From VRUE01 sp036524775 (GTDB taxonomy: Bacteria > Actinomycetota > Thermoleophilia > Solirubrobacterales > 70-9): a stretch of 51,349 bases of DNA. The notes beneath the pieces were generated by a model. That model ran no database searches, was not told the origin of the DNA, and saw nothing but the letters and a program-made list of their open reading frames with translations. The stretch is taken from contig DATDBO010000011.1 in the NCBI GenBank assembly GCA_036524775.1, forward strand, positions 1-51,349, written 5' to 3'. The translations under genes and the position numbers were made by a program. Below are positions 16,167-24,239 of the stretch, piece by piece; within the stretch, counting starts at the first letter, position 1, and every line of letters starts with the position of its first letter.

Positions 16167-18047
16167 CTACCCCCCCGTCCGGTGGAGCTGCTCGTGGATC
16201 TCGCGCGCCAGCTTGCCGGGCACACCGGGCACGGCCTCGAGCTCCTCGCGGCTCGCCGCGAGGAAGCGCTCGGGCGTGCCGAAGTGCTTGAGGAAGGCGC
16301 GCTTGCGCGCCGGGCCGACGCCCTTGAGGCCGTCGAGCACCGAGCCCGTCATCGCCCGGTCGCGGCGGCCGCGGTGATGGTCGATCGCGAAACGGTGGGC
16401 CTCGTCGCGCACCCGCTGCAGCAGCTTCGAGGCCTCCGAGCCGGGGTCGAGGTCGATCGGCGCCGGCCGGCCGGGGACGAAGACCTCCTCCTCGCGCTTG
16501 GCCAGCGAGACGACGGTCGTGCCGCGTTCGGCGAAGGGGCCGAGGGCGCGCATCGCCGCGCCGAGCTGACCCTTGCCGCCGTCGACGACGACCAGCGAGG
16601 GCAGCGAGGCGAAGCTCTCGTCGCGCTTGCCGTCGTGCGGGGAGAGGTCGGCCTGGTCGAGGTGGCGGGTGACGCGGCGTTCGAGCACCTCCTGCATGGA
16701 AGCGAAGTCGTCGGACCCGTTGGGGCGCGCGCCGCGGACCTTGAAGCGGCGGTAGTCGGCCTTCTTCGTCGCACCGCCCTCGAAGACGACCATCGAGGCC
16801 ACCGTGTGCGCGCCGCCGAGGTTCGAGATGTCGAAGCCCTCGATGCGGACCGGCAGCGCCTCCATCTCGAGCGCCTCGCCCAGGTCGGCGAGCGAGTCGA
16901 CGCGGCGCTGGCGGCGGTGCTCGCGTCGCAGGCGGTCCTGGTCGAGGGCGAGGCGGGCGTTGCGCTCGGCCAGCTCGCGCAGACGGCGCTTGTCGCCGCG
17001 CTCGGCGACGCGCACCTCGACCGGCGAGCCGCGCTTCTCGCCCAGCGCCGCCGCGAGCAGCCCGGCGCGCTCGCGCAGGTAGGGGCCGACGACGATCGTG
17101 CGCGGCATCGCCGGGGATGCCGAGTAGTACTGGCCGATGAACTCCTCGGCGACCTCGGCCAGGTCGCGCTCGCCCTGGTTGTCGAGGTAGAAGCTCTGCC
17201 GCTCGGCGAGGATCCCGTCGCGCACCTGGAAGACCTGGGCGTTGGCGTCGGCGCCCTCGCTCGCGACACCGATCAGGTCGGCGGTGCCGACCGAGCCGCC
17301 GGCGATCCGCTGACGCTCGAACAGCGACTGGATCGCTTTGAGCCGGTCGCGGTGCACCGCCGCGCGCTCGAACTCGCGCGCCGCGGCGGCAACCTCCATC
17401 TTCGCCTGCTGGCTCGCCTCGACCTGCCTGTAGCGGCCGGAGAGGAAGTCGACGATCGCGTCGACGTTGCGCCGGTACTCCTCCCTGCTGACGTAGTCCA
17501 CGCAGGGCGCCCCGCAGCGCTTGATGTAGTAGTCGAGGCAGGGGCTGCCCGAGCGGCGGCCGGGCTCTGCCCCCTCGCAGGTGCGGAACTGGAAGAGCTT
17601 GCCGAGCAGGTCGAGCGTCTCGCGCACCCGCTTGGCGCTGGAGAAGGGGCCGAAGTAGGCCCGGTGGGCGCGGTGCTTCTCGCGGGTGAAGTAGACGCGC
17701 GGGTAGTCCTCGTCGAGGCTGACGCAGACGTACGGGTAGGACTTGTCGTCGCGCAGGCGGATGTTGAAGCGGGGGCGCCGGCGCTTGATGAAGCTCTGCT
17801 CGGCGAGCAGCGCCTCGGCCTCGTTGGCGGTGACGAGGAAGTCGATGCGGTCGACGCGCGAGGTGAGCCGCGTCTCGCCGCCGGAGAAGTGCGAGCCGAC
17901 CCGCTTGCGGATCGAGCGCGCCTTGCCGACGTAGAGCAGCTCCCCTCCCTCGCCGTGGAAGAGGTAGACGCCGGGGGTGTCGGGCAGCTCGCGCCGCTGC
18001 CGCGCCACCCGCTCGGCGCGGGACTCTTCCGGTTCGCTTTCGCTCAC
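16167..18047 (-). CDS. uvrC: excinuclease ABC subunit C
   Basis: A 626-residue protein of standard length. It has the N-terminal GIY-YIG nuclease (GVYLFHGEGGELLYVGKA), a Cys-containing region CEGAEPGRRSGSPCLDYYIKRC, a UVR motif around EFERAAVHRDRLKAIQSLFERQ, the RNase H-like C-nuclease with FDISNLGGAHTVASMVVFE and LVVVDGGKGQL, and C-terminal tandem HhH (LKGVGPARKRAFLKHFG). It makes both incisions in UvrABC nucleotide excision repair. The start is GTG 18047, with a -10 hexamer 7 nt upstream. Confidence 0.97.
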   Translation of the reverse strand: MSESEPEESRAERVARQRRELPDTPGVYLFHGEGGELLYVGKARSIRKRVGSHFSGGETRLTSRVDRIDFLVTANEAEALLAEQSFIKRRRPRFNIRLRDDKSYPYVCVSLDEDYPRVYFTREKHRAHRAYFGPFSSAKRVRETLDLLGKLFQFRTCEGAEPGRRSGSPCLDYYIKRCGAPCVDYVSREEYRRNVDAIVDFLSGRYRQVEASQQAKMEVAAAAREFERAAVHRDRLKAIQSLFERQRIAGGSVGTADLIGVASEGADANAQVFQVRDGILAERQSFYLDNQGERDLAEVAEEFIGQYYSASPAMPRTIVVGPYLRERAGLLAAALGEKRGSPVEVRVAERGDKRRLRELAERNARLALDQDRLRREHRRQRRVDSLADLGEALEMEALPVRIEGFDISNLGGAHTVASMVVFEGGATKKADYRRFKVRGARPNGSDDFASMQEVLERRVTRHLDQADLSPHDGKRDESFASLPSLVVVDGGKGQLGAAMRALGPFAERGTTVVSLAKREEEVFVPGRPAPIDLDPGSEASKLLQRVRDEAHRFAIDHHRGRRDRAMTGSVLDGLKGVGPARKRAFLKHFGTPERFLAASREELEAVPGVPGKLAREIHEQLHRTGG

Positions 18048-18054
18048 CCGATAC

Positions 18055-18064
18055 AGGGTAGGCT
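18055..18064. promoter_or_regulatory. overlapping divergent -10 elements, uvrC and enoyl-CoA hydratase
   Basis: On the minus strand TACCCT (18055-18060) ends 7 nt before the uvrC GTG; on the plus strand TAGGCT (18059-18064) ends 9 nt before the hydratase GTG. The two hexamers share two bases in a 26-bp gap between start codons. If both are real, the polymerases must compete and both mRNAs are leaderless. Confidence 0.45.
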
Positions 18065-18073
18065 GCGGGCCTC

Positions 18074-18883
18074 GTGAATCCCCCCGAGCTCAACACCCTG
18101 CGGATCGAGATCGACGGCGAGATCGGCACCCTGACCCTCGATCGTCCCGACGCCTTCAACGCGATGAGCCCGGAGATGATCGGCGAGCTCGGGACCGCCT
18201 TCGCCTGGCTCGCCGACGAGGCGCCGCTGCGGGGGCTGATCGTGACCGGGGCCGGCAAGGCATTCTGCTCGGGCGGGGACATCAACTGGTTCAAGACCGG
18301 AGTGGAAGACGACTCGATCGACCTGCCCGCGCAGGTGCGGCGCGGCGCCGAGGCGCTGCACGTCGCGATCGTCGACCTGCGCCGCGTGCCCTATCCGGTG
18401 ATCTGCGCGCTCAACGGGCCCGCCGCGGGCGCAGGCTTCTCGCTGGCCCTCGCCTGCGACTTCCGCATCGCCTCCGATCAGACCTTCCTCGCCCCGGCCT
18501 ATGGCCGGATCGGCGCATCTCCCGACGGTGGGATGACCTACTTCCTGCCGCGCGTGGTCGGGCCGAGCCGGGCACTTGAAATCCTGCTCGAGGACCCGAA
18601 CCTGACGGCCGCCGAAGCGCTCGAGCAGGGGCTGGTTTCCCAAGTCGTCGGCGGCGACGAGCTGATCGACGTTGCACGGGCGAAGGCGGCGGAGCTCGCC
18701 AAGCGGGCACCCCACTACGTGAAGATGGCCAAGCGCCTCTGCGGCGTCAGCATCGAGAACAGCATCAACGACCACCTGCAGCTGGAGCGCCACGGGATCG
18801 CCGACAGCATGGCGACGGAGGACCTGCGCGAAGGCGCGATCGCCTTCTTCAGCGGCGAGACGCCCGAGTTCAAGGGCCGCTGA
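18074..18883 (+). CDS. enoyl-CoA hydratase/isomerase family protein
   Basis: A 269-residue crotonase fold starting at GTG 18074. The oxyanion-hole segments are AFCSGGD (CoA loop) and NGPAAGAGFSLALACDFRIAS; the active-site loop reads GRIGASPDGGMTYFLPR. The first catalytic Glu of true hydratases is not obvious in this loop, while the Asp of SPDGG resembles isomerase-type members such as PaaG. It therefore may be an enoyl-CoA isomerase rather than a hydratase. It is a single gene, with no fatty-acid operon around it. Confidence 0.88.
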   Translation: MNPPELNTLRIEIDGEIGTLTLDRPDAFNAMSPEMIGELGTAFAWLADEAPLRGLIVTGAGKAFCSGGDINWFKTGVEDDSIDLPAQVRRGAEALHVAIVDLRRVPYPVICALNGPAAGAGFSLALACDFRIASDQTFLAPAYGRIGASPDGGMTYFLPRVVGPSRALEILLEDPNLTAAEALEQGLVSQVVGGDELIDVARAKAAELAKRAPHYVKMAKRLCGVSIENSINDHLQLERHGIADSMATEDLREGAIAFFSGETPEFKGR

Positions 18884-18965
18884 ACGGGGCGTCGCCACGC
18901 TCCCCGTCCGCCCGGCAACCGTCTAGAGTCTCCTTGAGCATTTCCCCGAGGAAAGGACCCGCCCG

Positions 18966-19415
18966 ATGAAGAAGCTCGCCACCCTGCTCGTCCTCGCCCT
19001 GGTCTCGGCCGCGCTTGTCGCCTGCGGCGACGACGACGATTCGGCTACGACCACGACCGAAGAAGCCCCGGCAGGCGCTACCGCCGAAGCCGGCGGAACC
19101 GGCGGCGAAAAAGGCGGCGAAGGCGGCGGCGCGAGCGTCGAATTCGAAGCCGATCCAGGAGGCGACCTCGCCTACACGACGACCGAAGCCTCGACCGAAG
19201 CGGGCGAAGTGACGATCGACTTCAAGAACCCGCAGGGCCTAAGCCACGACGTCGCAATCGAAGACTCGAGCGGCGAAACGGTGGGCAAGACCGAAGTGAT
19301 CGGCGAAGGCGAAACCTCGGAAAAAGTGAACCTGAAATCGGGCGAATACACCTTCTACTGCTCGGTGCCGGGACACCGCGAAGCAGGCATGGAAGGCACG
19401 CTCACGGTGAAATAG
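18966..19415 (+). CDS. cupredoxin (plastocyanin/azurin-like) lipoprotein
   Basis: A 149-residue protein with a lipoprotein signal (lipobox VAC, Cys at 20), a Thr/Gly/Glu-rich linker (25-60) and a C-terminal cupredoxin domain. Type-1 copper ligands are visible: His in LSHDVAI, then Cys, His and Met in YCSVPGHREAGM. It would be an extracytoplasmic single-electron carrier tethered to the membrane. A TAGAGT hexamer (18924) and a GAGGAAAGGA ribosome-binding site precede the ATG, so this gene, unlike many here, has a leader. The next frame follows 9 bp downstream. Confidence 0.9.
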   Translation: MKKLATLLVLALVSAALVACGDDDDSATTTTEEAPAGATAEAGGTGGEKGGEGGGASVEFEADPGGDLAYTTTEASTEAGEVTIDFKNPQGLSHDVAIEDSSGETVGKTEVIGEGETSEKVNLKSGEYTFYCSVPGHREAGMEGTLTVK

Positions 19416-19424
19416 GCGTCTCCT

Positions 19425-20657
19425 CTGAGCCGCCTGTTTTGGATTTGGGCCGGGGTTTGGGTCGCAACGCGTGCGCTGGTCGTCGGCGAGGTCGGCTTCT
19501 GGCATGACGCCGGCCCGCAGCTGCAGGACGTCAACAACTATGAGGTCTGGTCTCACTACCTGACCGCAAGCCATGCGATTCCGGGCGGGGAATCGTGGCA
19601 GTACCCGCCCGGCGCGGCCTTCCTGATGCTCTTGCCGCGCCTCGGCCCCGGGGCCTATGGCGAGTCCTTCGTGGGCCTGATGCTGCTCGTCGACCTCGCC
19701 GGCCTCGCCCTGTTGGCCCTGCTCGGCCGCCGCTCGGGCAACTACACCGGCGTCTGGGTGTGGCTGCTGGGCGTGCCGCTGCTCGGCACCTTCGCGGTGC
19801 TGCGCTTCGACCTCGTTCCCGCGGTGATCGGGATCGCGGCGCTCGTCGTCATCCACCGTCGCCCCAACTGGTTCGGCGTCCTGGCGGGACTGGGGGCGTC
19901 GATCAAGGTCTGGCCGATAGTGCTGCTCTTCGGCGAGTGGGACCGGCGCCGGCTCATCCACGCCGGCGCGGCGGCCCTCGGCACGATCGCGCTCATGGTC
20001 GCGATCTCGACGCTTGCATTCGGCGATTCCACCTCGTTCCTCAGCGAGCAGAACGAGCGTGGGCTCCAGGAGGAAGCGGTGGCCACGGTGCCGTGGCACG
20101 TAGAGGCGATAGTCACGGGAGAGGCTCCGCCCAGGGAGATCCGTTACGGCGCCTGGGAGATCGCCGGCCCCGGCGCGGACACGGTCGCCGGCCTGCTCAA
20201 ATGGCTGACCGTCATCGCCCTGGGTGCCGCGGCGGTGTGGTGGTGGTACCGGGCCCGGGCGATCCGGGAGGGCCGAGTCCACCTCGCCGACGCGGCGGTG
20301 AGCCGGGACTTCGTCTTCACCGTCGTCCTGCTGCTCGTCGTCACGAGCCGGGTGCTGAGCCCCCAATTCATGGTCTGGCTCCTGGGCCTCTCGGCGGTGG
20401 TTCTGACGGCGGGAAGCGCCCGCCTCGCACGACCCGCCTGGCTGGTGCTCGGGGCGACGATCCTCAGCACCAGCCTCTTCAAATCGCCGGAGAACATCGT
20501 GATCCGAGATCTCGCTTTGTTGGCGGCAACCGTGGATGCGTCGATCGCGATGATCGCTCTGCTGCGCAAGCCGGCACCGTCAGACCTCACGCCCGAGGAC
20601 GGCGTCGCTTCCTACTCCGGCGGTGCGGAGTACCAGTCGGCGGCAAGGATCGAGTAG
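19425..20657 (+). CDS. GT87-like polytopic membrane glycosyltransferase, start codon uncertain
   Basis: The protein-like frame begins directly after the cupredoxin stop: SRLFWIWAGVWVATRALVV, then DVNNYEVWSHYLTASHAIPGGESWQYPPGAA, the conserved N-terminal loop of GT87/DUF2029 mannosyltransferases that use lipid-linked sugars. About ten transmembrane segments follow. No ATG, GTG or TTG occurs in frame between the stop at 19413 and the ATG at 19626; starting there would delete the first helix and catalytic loop. CTG 19425 is the best candidate, giving 410 residues. The 3' end overlaps the convergent GNAT gene by 46 bp. Substrate unknown. Confidence 0.7.
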   Translation: MSRLFWIWAGVWVATRALVVGEVGFWHDAGPQLQDVNNYEVWSHYLTASHAIPGGESWQYPPGAAFLMLLPRLGPGAYGESFVGLMLLVDLAGLALLALLGRRSGNYTGVWVWLLGVPLLGTFAVLRFDLVPAVIGIAALVVIHRRPNWFGVLAGLGASIKVWPIVLLFGEWDRRRLIHAGAAALGTIALMVAISTLAFGDSTSFLSEQNERGLQEEAVATVPWHVEAIVTGEAPPREIRYGAWEIAGPGADTVAGLLKWLTVIALGAAAVWWWYRARAIREGRVHLADAAVSRDFVFTVVLLLVVTSRVLSPQFMVWLLGLSAVVLTAGSARLARPAWLVLGATILSTSLFKSPENIVIRDLALLAATVDASIAMIALLRKPAPSDLTPEDGVASYSGGAEYQSAARIE

Positions 20658-21181
20658 ACGACGCTGTCGAGATACCGGCCTTCGACCAGTTCCGCCCCTC
20701 GCATGACGCCCTCTTGGCGAAAGCCGAGGCGCTCGGGGATGGCCCGACTTGGCCGATTCTCTTCGGCGGCACGAATCTCGACGCGGTTGAGGTCCCACCC
20801 CGACAGGGCGTGGTCGACAAGCGCCCGCACCGCCAGGGTCATCGTTCCCCTGCCCTGATGCTCCTTTCCCAGCCAGTAGCCGATGTTGGTCGAGCGCTTC
20901 TGCCAATCGACGCCGACGTAGCCGACGACGCCCGCGATGACTCCCTCGCAGACGACGGCCGTTTGAAAGCCGTCGTTGTCCGCCAGCTGCTTCCTGGTCC
21001 TGCGAATGAACTCGATCGTGTCCTCGGGCGCCTGAGCAGCCGCCCAGGGCAACCACTTCGCGAGCCGAGCCCGATTCGCCTCGATCAACGCGTGAAGCTC
21101 CCGCGCATCGTCCTCCGTGAGCAGGCGAAGCCGGCAGCCGTCCGCAATCGACCACTCGCCGCAAGCCCCTTGGACAGCCAC
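20612..21181 (-). CDS. GNAT acetyltransferase, RimJ/RimL-like
   Basis: A 189-residue protein starting at GTG 21181. It has the GNAT order LRLLTEDDARELHALIEANRARLAKWLPW, VVGYVGVDWQKRSTNIGYWLGKEHQGRGTMTLAVRALVDHA (acetyl-CoA loop HQGRGT) and RVEIRAAEENRPSRAIPERLGF. This matches the ribosomal-protein N-acetyltransferase group, which also includes enzymes acting on antibiotics or other amines. It is convergent with the glycosyltransferase gene. Confidence 0.85.
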   Translation of the reverse strand: MAVQGACGEWSIADGCRLRLLTEDDARELHALIEANRARLAKWLPWAAAQAPEDTIEFIRRTRKQLADNDGFQTAVVCEGVIAGVVGYVGVDWQKRSTNIGYWLGKEHQGRGTMTLAVRALVDHALSGWDLNRVEIRAAEENRPSRAIPERLGFRQEGVMRGAELVEGRYLDSVVYSILAADWYSAPPE

Positions 21182-21202
21182 GACAGTTATTAAACAGGCG
21201 GG

Positions 21203-22162
21203 CTATATATGTATGAGCTCGCCGGCGCGGTCGGCGTGATGAGACACCGGGCTGGACCGAGGCTCCTCGCACTGACCGGAGACCAGCATCCGGTCGCCGG
21301 GGAAATCCAGCAGGAAGACGAAGTCGTGGTAGTCCCTCCTGGCGTGGATCTCATATGGCACAAGCCCATGGGCAGCCTCGTGTCCTACGCCGCGGTCGAA
21401 GACGGGCTTTACGGCACATGCGCGCGTCCCGTCGATTGAAGGCAGAACGACCGAGAGTCTGCTTTCGAGTGGCAGTTCGCACAAGTAAGAATCCCAACCG
21501 GGCCAAATCTCCAGCGCCGCGATCCCGAGGACGGGGTGCTCGTTGGAAACGACCACCAGCTCGTCGCCCTCCCGCAACGGCATGAGGTCCCGATTCGAGC
21601 CCGCAAGCAGGCGGTGGGCGGCTCTTGTCGCAGCGTTGGTCAACAAGCTGGAGGAGGTCGGCTCCCCGGCAAGCGCGGCTTCGCCATTGATCTCGGCCAG
21701 TGCAAGCCGCGCGCGGTCAATGGACTTGATGCCCAAACGCAGATCCTCCTTATCGTCGGCAGTGAGCCGGCAGGCGTTTGACCGACTGCGCTCTCGCGCG
21801 ATGGCATTGAGATCTCGTATGCCCTGGTATGCGCCGATCAGCGTCCCCCAGACAGGGCCCGATACGTCCGCACCGGCAAAAACCGGCTCATGCTCGCTCC
21901 AGCGATTGGTCTTCAACGCTTGGCCCTGGTGGCTCCACCAACCCTCCGTGGCTATCGCCTTGTGCAACGTGTAGCGGTTCACAAACAGCTCCTCCTTGAC
22001 AAGACGAGAAGCCCCTTTCAGGTCATGCCTCCGCCCCTCGACCTCATCGCGCCGGCGACGGCCGTCCCGCCAGACGTCCAGACGCCAGTTCGACAATCCG
22101 GTGAGCACTCCGCCCAGGATCACACCGATGAATACCTCGAGCATTCGACGTACTATGACCAT
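21203..22162 (-). CDS. membrane-anchored protein of unknown function
   Basis: A 319-residue protein, not recognised. Residues 7-24 (MLEVFIGVILGGVLTGL) form one N-terminal helix, followed by a highly charged segment with many Arg and a coiled region (LKGASRLVKEELFVNRY). The cytoplasmic part mixes helices with a C-terminal beta-like region (VVVSNEHPVLGIAALEIWPGW, VFLLDFPGDRMLVSGQC). The start may be ATG 22162 or the Met seven codons in. The gene stands at the left edge of the accessory stretch with a maoC fragment, toxin-antitoxin genes and a TIR-like gene, so it may belong to the same imported segment. Confidence 0.55.
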   Translation of the reverse strand: MVIVRRMLEVFIGVILGGVLTGLSNWRLDVWRDGRRRRDEVEGRRHDLKGASRLVKEELFVNRYTLHKAIATEGWWSHQGQALKTNRWSEHEPVFAGADVSGPVWGTLIGAYQGIRDLNAIARERSRSNACRLTADDKEDLRLGIKSIDRARLALAEINGEAALAGEPTSSSLLTNAATRAAHRLLAGSNRDLMPLREGDELVVVSNEHPVLGIAALEIWPGWDSYLCELPLESRLSVVLPSIDGTRACAVKPVFDRGVGHEAAHGLVPYEIHARRDYHDFVFLLDFPGDRMLVSGQCEEPRSSPVSHHADRAGELIHI

Positions 22163-22194
22163 GCGCTGGAACTTCTGCAGCGAGACGACGCCGG

Positions 22195-22387
22195 TCAGCC
22201 GGCGGGCGCCATCACGCGGGTGACGCTGTCACCGACGAAGCACGGCTTCTCGTTGCCCTCGACCTCGAGGGTGAAGCGGGTGACGACCTCGTGCCAGCCG
22301 CCGCCCTTGTCCTCGACCGAGGCGACCTCGGCCCTTGCCGCGGACCTTGGAGTCGCCGGGGACCGGGGCGGGGAAGCGGATCTTGTT
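22195..22387 (-). pseudogene. degraded 3' fragment of a maoC-like dehydratase gene
   Basis: The minus strand encodes SVEDKGGGWHEVVTRFTLEV and CFVGDSVTRVMAP then a stop, matching the C-terminus of the intact maoC gene at 24240-24713. One extra base at about 22340 breaks the frame, and similarity ends at 22387, so the first two thirds of the gene are missing. It is a remnant and should not be functional. Confidence 0.88.
22206..22387 (-). repeat. direct repeat of the maoC 3' end, left copy
   Basis: Aligned with 24251-24431 this copy shows about 20 mismatches and one single-base gap in 182 positions, about 88% identity. The segment between the copies holds the TacA/TacT pair and the TIR-like gene. 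The divergence is too great for a recent local duplication; an incoming copy from a relative or an old event fits better. Confidence 0.88.
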
Positions 22388-22445
22388 GTCGTTGTATGAA
22401 TTGTTCGACGTGATCCCACTGCGGATGCGCGATTAGGCCAACAGC

Positions 22446-22474
22446 TTGCAATGTCCGGACAAAAGCCGTACATT
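22446..22474 (+). promoter_or_regulatory. promoter of the TacA/TacT-type pair
   Basis: TTGCAA (22446-22451) and TACATT (22469-22474) are 17 bp apart, a good -35/-10 pair. The -10 ends 6 nt before the ATG at 22481, so the mRNA would be leaderless. This also argues for ATG 22481 over the in-frame ATG at 22451, which lies within the promoter. Confidence 0.55.
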
Positions 22475-22480
22475 GCCCTC

Positions 22481-22762
22481 ATGGAGCCGACGGCAAGTGC
22501 CAAGACCCGCCGGATCGAGATCCGGATGACCGACGAGGAGCGCGACCTGGAGCAGGCCGCAGCCGCTACCCGCGGCCAGACGCTCAGCGAGTTTGTCCGC
22601 CAGGCAGCGCGTCGTGAGGCCGAGCAGGTTCTGGCCGAGCGGACGAGCATTGCGCTCAATCCAGAAGAGGCCGACCGCTTTCTCTCAGCGCTGGACGATC
22701 CCTCTTCCTTTGAGGCCGGCCTCGGCGCTCTGACCGAGCGTCACAGCATCCTCGGCGGTTGA
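22481..22762 (+). CDS. DUF1778/TacA-type antitoxin
   Basis: A 93-residue protein. The N-terminal half (about 6-45) is a ribbon-helix-helix fold: TRRIEIRMTDEERDLEQAAA, then RGQTLSEFVRQAARREAEQVL, typical of TacA antitoxins that bind operator DNA. The C-terminal part (NPEEADRFLSALDDP) is the toxin-neutralising tail in this family. The stop overlaps the toxin start (TTGA), so the two are translationally coupled. The complex probably represses its own promoter. Confidence 0.88.
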   Translation: MEPTASAKTRRIEIRMTDEERDLEQAAAATRGQTLSEFVRQAARREAEQVLAERTSIALNPEEADRFLSALDDPSSFEAGLGALTERHSILGG

Positions 22763-23289
22763 GCGCTCGCATCGGAGCGGCCGAGCCGCTCGGACCGCAG
22801 CACAACGTCGATCACTTCGAGTGCGGCCGTGAGCAGCTCAATCGCTGGCTGCATGCATATGCCGGGCAAGGTCAGCGCCGAGACACCGCCCGCACCTTCG
22901 TGGTCTGCCGCCAAAGTAACACTGACGTGGTCGGCTACTACACGCTGGTCGCCTCGCAGGTCGAACAAAGCGAAGCGACAGCTGAAGTGCAGAGCGGAAC
23001 GTCCAAGCACTTCCCGATCCCCGTCTGCCTGATCGCCCGCCTCGCCGTCGATCGCTCTGAGCAAGGCGCTGGCCTTGGCCGAAGCCTCCTCCTCGATGCC
23101 CTCCAGCGCGCCGAGCGTGCCTCTCACTCGGTCGCAATGCGCGCCGTCCTCGTCCACGCGCTCGACGAGGAAGCTGCTGAGTTTTATCTCCGTTTCGGGT
23201 TCAAGCGCGCGAGTGAAGAACCCCTGATGCTCATGGCTCCACTAGAGGCAATTCGCCGTGTCGTGGTCAAGACCGGGCCGCATAACTAG
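22759..23289 (+). CDS. GNAT toxin, TacT type
   Basis: A 176-residue GNAT protein starting at TTG 22759. It matches TacT-type toxins: HFECGREQLNRWLHAYAGQG, VVGYYTLVASQVE, CLIARLAVDRSEQGAGLGRSLLLDAL (acetyl-CoA loop QGAGLG), VHALDEEAAEFYLRFGF. Such toxins acetylate the amino group of charged aminoacyl-tRNA and stop translation; the tRNA preferred here is unknown. It forms a module with the DUF1778 antitoxin upstream and lies in the segment bounded by maoC repeats. Confidence 0.88.
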   Translation: MSARIGAAEPLGPQHNVDHFECGREQLNRWLHAYAGQGQRRDTARTFVVCRQSNTDVVGYYTLVASQVEQSEATAEVQSGTSKHFPIPVCLIARLAVDRSEQGAGLGRSLLLDALQRAERASHSVAMRAVLVHALDEEAAEFYLRFGFKRASEEPLMLMAPLEAIRRVVVKTGPHN

Positions 23290-23292
23290 GCT
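23287..23292 (+). promoter_or_regulatory. -10-like hexamer TAGGCT before the TIR-like gene
   Basis: TAGGCT spans the toxin stop codon and ends 6 nt before the GTG at 23299. TGGTCA lies 17 bp upstream as a possible -35. It would let the TIR-like gene be expressed apart from the toxin pair, but the overlap with a stop codon makes chance possible. Confidence 0.35.
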
Positions 23293-23298
23293 TCGAGC

Positions 23299-24222
23299 GT
23301 GCCCTTCCACGCAAAAATCTATTGGGGTGGACGATCAACCTACCTCTTCAATCTAGAGGAGGAGGATGTAAAAGGCCGCATCGCGCGTGCTTGGGATCTC
23401 GGGAAGGCCATCGTTATACGTGGTCAGCAGTACAACCGCGGCGAATGGATGGCCAGCGTCTATGAGTACGGCAAGGTCGGTCAGACAGGAGAAGACTTTT
23501 CCAAATGGTTCAGGATCGAAACCAATGGCCGAGACGCCACTGACGATTTCATCGTTGACCCATACGGAAGCGGAAGACCGACTTCAATCCTGGGAAGTGC
23601 GATAAGGCCCGCACCACGCGAACCAGATCTCGCGACTCCAGACAACGCGCCACAAGACGAGATCGCCGATTCGGTTCCACCGCAAGAGGCCGTAGATCCA
23701 CGCAATGTCATGGTTGTCCACGGGCGGGACCTTGTGCTTCGCGATGACATGTTTGCCCTTTTGCGCGCCTTGGGCCTGGCCCCCCTTGAGTGGTCGCAGC
23801 TAGTGGCGCTGGCGAAGGAGGGAGCCCCTTACGTCGGGCGAGTTCTGGAGCGGGCATTTGAGGTGGCCCAGGCTGCCATCGTCCTTTTCTCTCCCGACGA
23901 TGAAGCGCGACTGGCCGAGCCGTTGAGAAATGCAGATGACTCGGCGAATTTCGAACTCCAGGCTCGACCCAATGTCTTCTTTGAGGCAGGTCTGGCCTTT
24001 GGCTCCTTCCCTGACAAATCCGTTTTGGTCGAGTTCGGAAATATTCGGACGGCTAGCGACCTTGCCGGTAGACATGTGGTCCGCTTCGATGGCGGGGCCG
24101 AGAAACGACACGAGCTCGCCGAGCGCCTTGCATCAGCGGGGTGTCCCGTAGACCGAAGCGGCACTGATTGGCTACGGGTTGGGAATTTCCAACCCGCCGT
24201 GAACCACAAATCCGAGCAATAA
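23299..24222 (+). CDS. TIR-like domain protein (predicted nucleotide-binding, defence-type)
   Basis: A 307-residue protein starting at GTG 23299. Residues 136-265 resemble the TIR-like nucleotide-binding domain (PF10137 type): NVMVVHGRDLVLRDDMFALLR, EWSQLVALAKEGAPYVGRVLERAF, AIVLFSPDDEA, FELQARPNVFFEAGLAFG with E229 at the conserved glutamate position, and HVVRFD. In known bacterial systems such domains degrade NAD or respond to cyclic nucleotides; NADase activity here is inference. Residues 1-100 form a separate domain (AKIYWGGRSTYLFNLEEED, IVIRGQQYNRGEW) that I do not recognise and that could be the sensor. No cyclase gene is adjacent. Less GC-rich than flanking genes. Confidence 0.75.
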   Translation: MPFHAKIYWGGRSTYLFNLEEEDVKGRIARAWDLGKAIVIRGQQYNRGEWMASVYEYGKVGQTGEDFSKWFRIETNGRDATDDFIVDPYGSGRPTSILGSAIRPAPREPDLATPDNAPQDEIADSVPPQEAVDPRNVMVVHGRDLVLRDDMFALLRALGLAPLEWSQLVALAKEGAPYVGRVLERAFEVAQAAIVLFSPDDEARLAEPLRNADDSANFELQARPNVFFEAGLAFGSFPDKSVLVEFGNIRTASDLAGRHVVRFDGGAEKRHELAERLASAGCPVDRSGTDWLRVGNFQPAVNHKSEQ

Positions 24223-24239
24223 CCCAGGACGCAGCGCGT

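Noticed and set aside
15277..18294. Minus-strand frame of 1,005 codons that appears to fuse sequence across uvrC with rapZ
   Set aside because: Only the last 295 residues (RapZ) are protein-like; the rest is an out-of-frame reading of uvrC. The rapZ start at 16164, 2 bp after the uvrC stop, explains the data.
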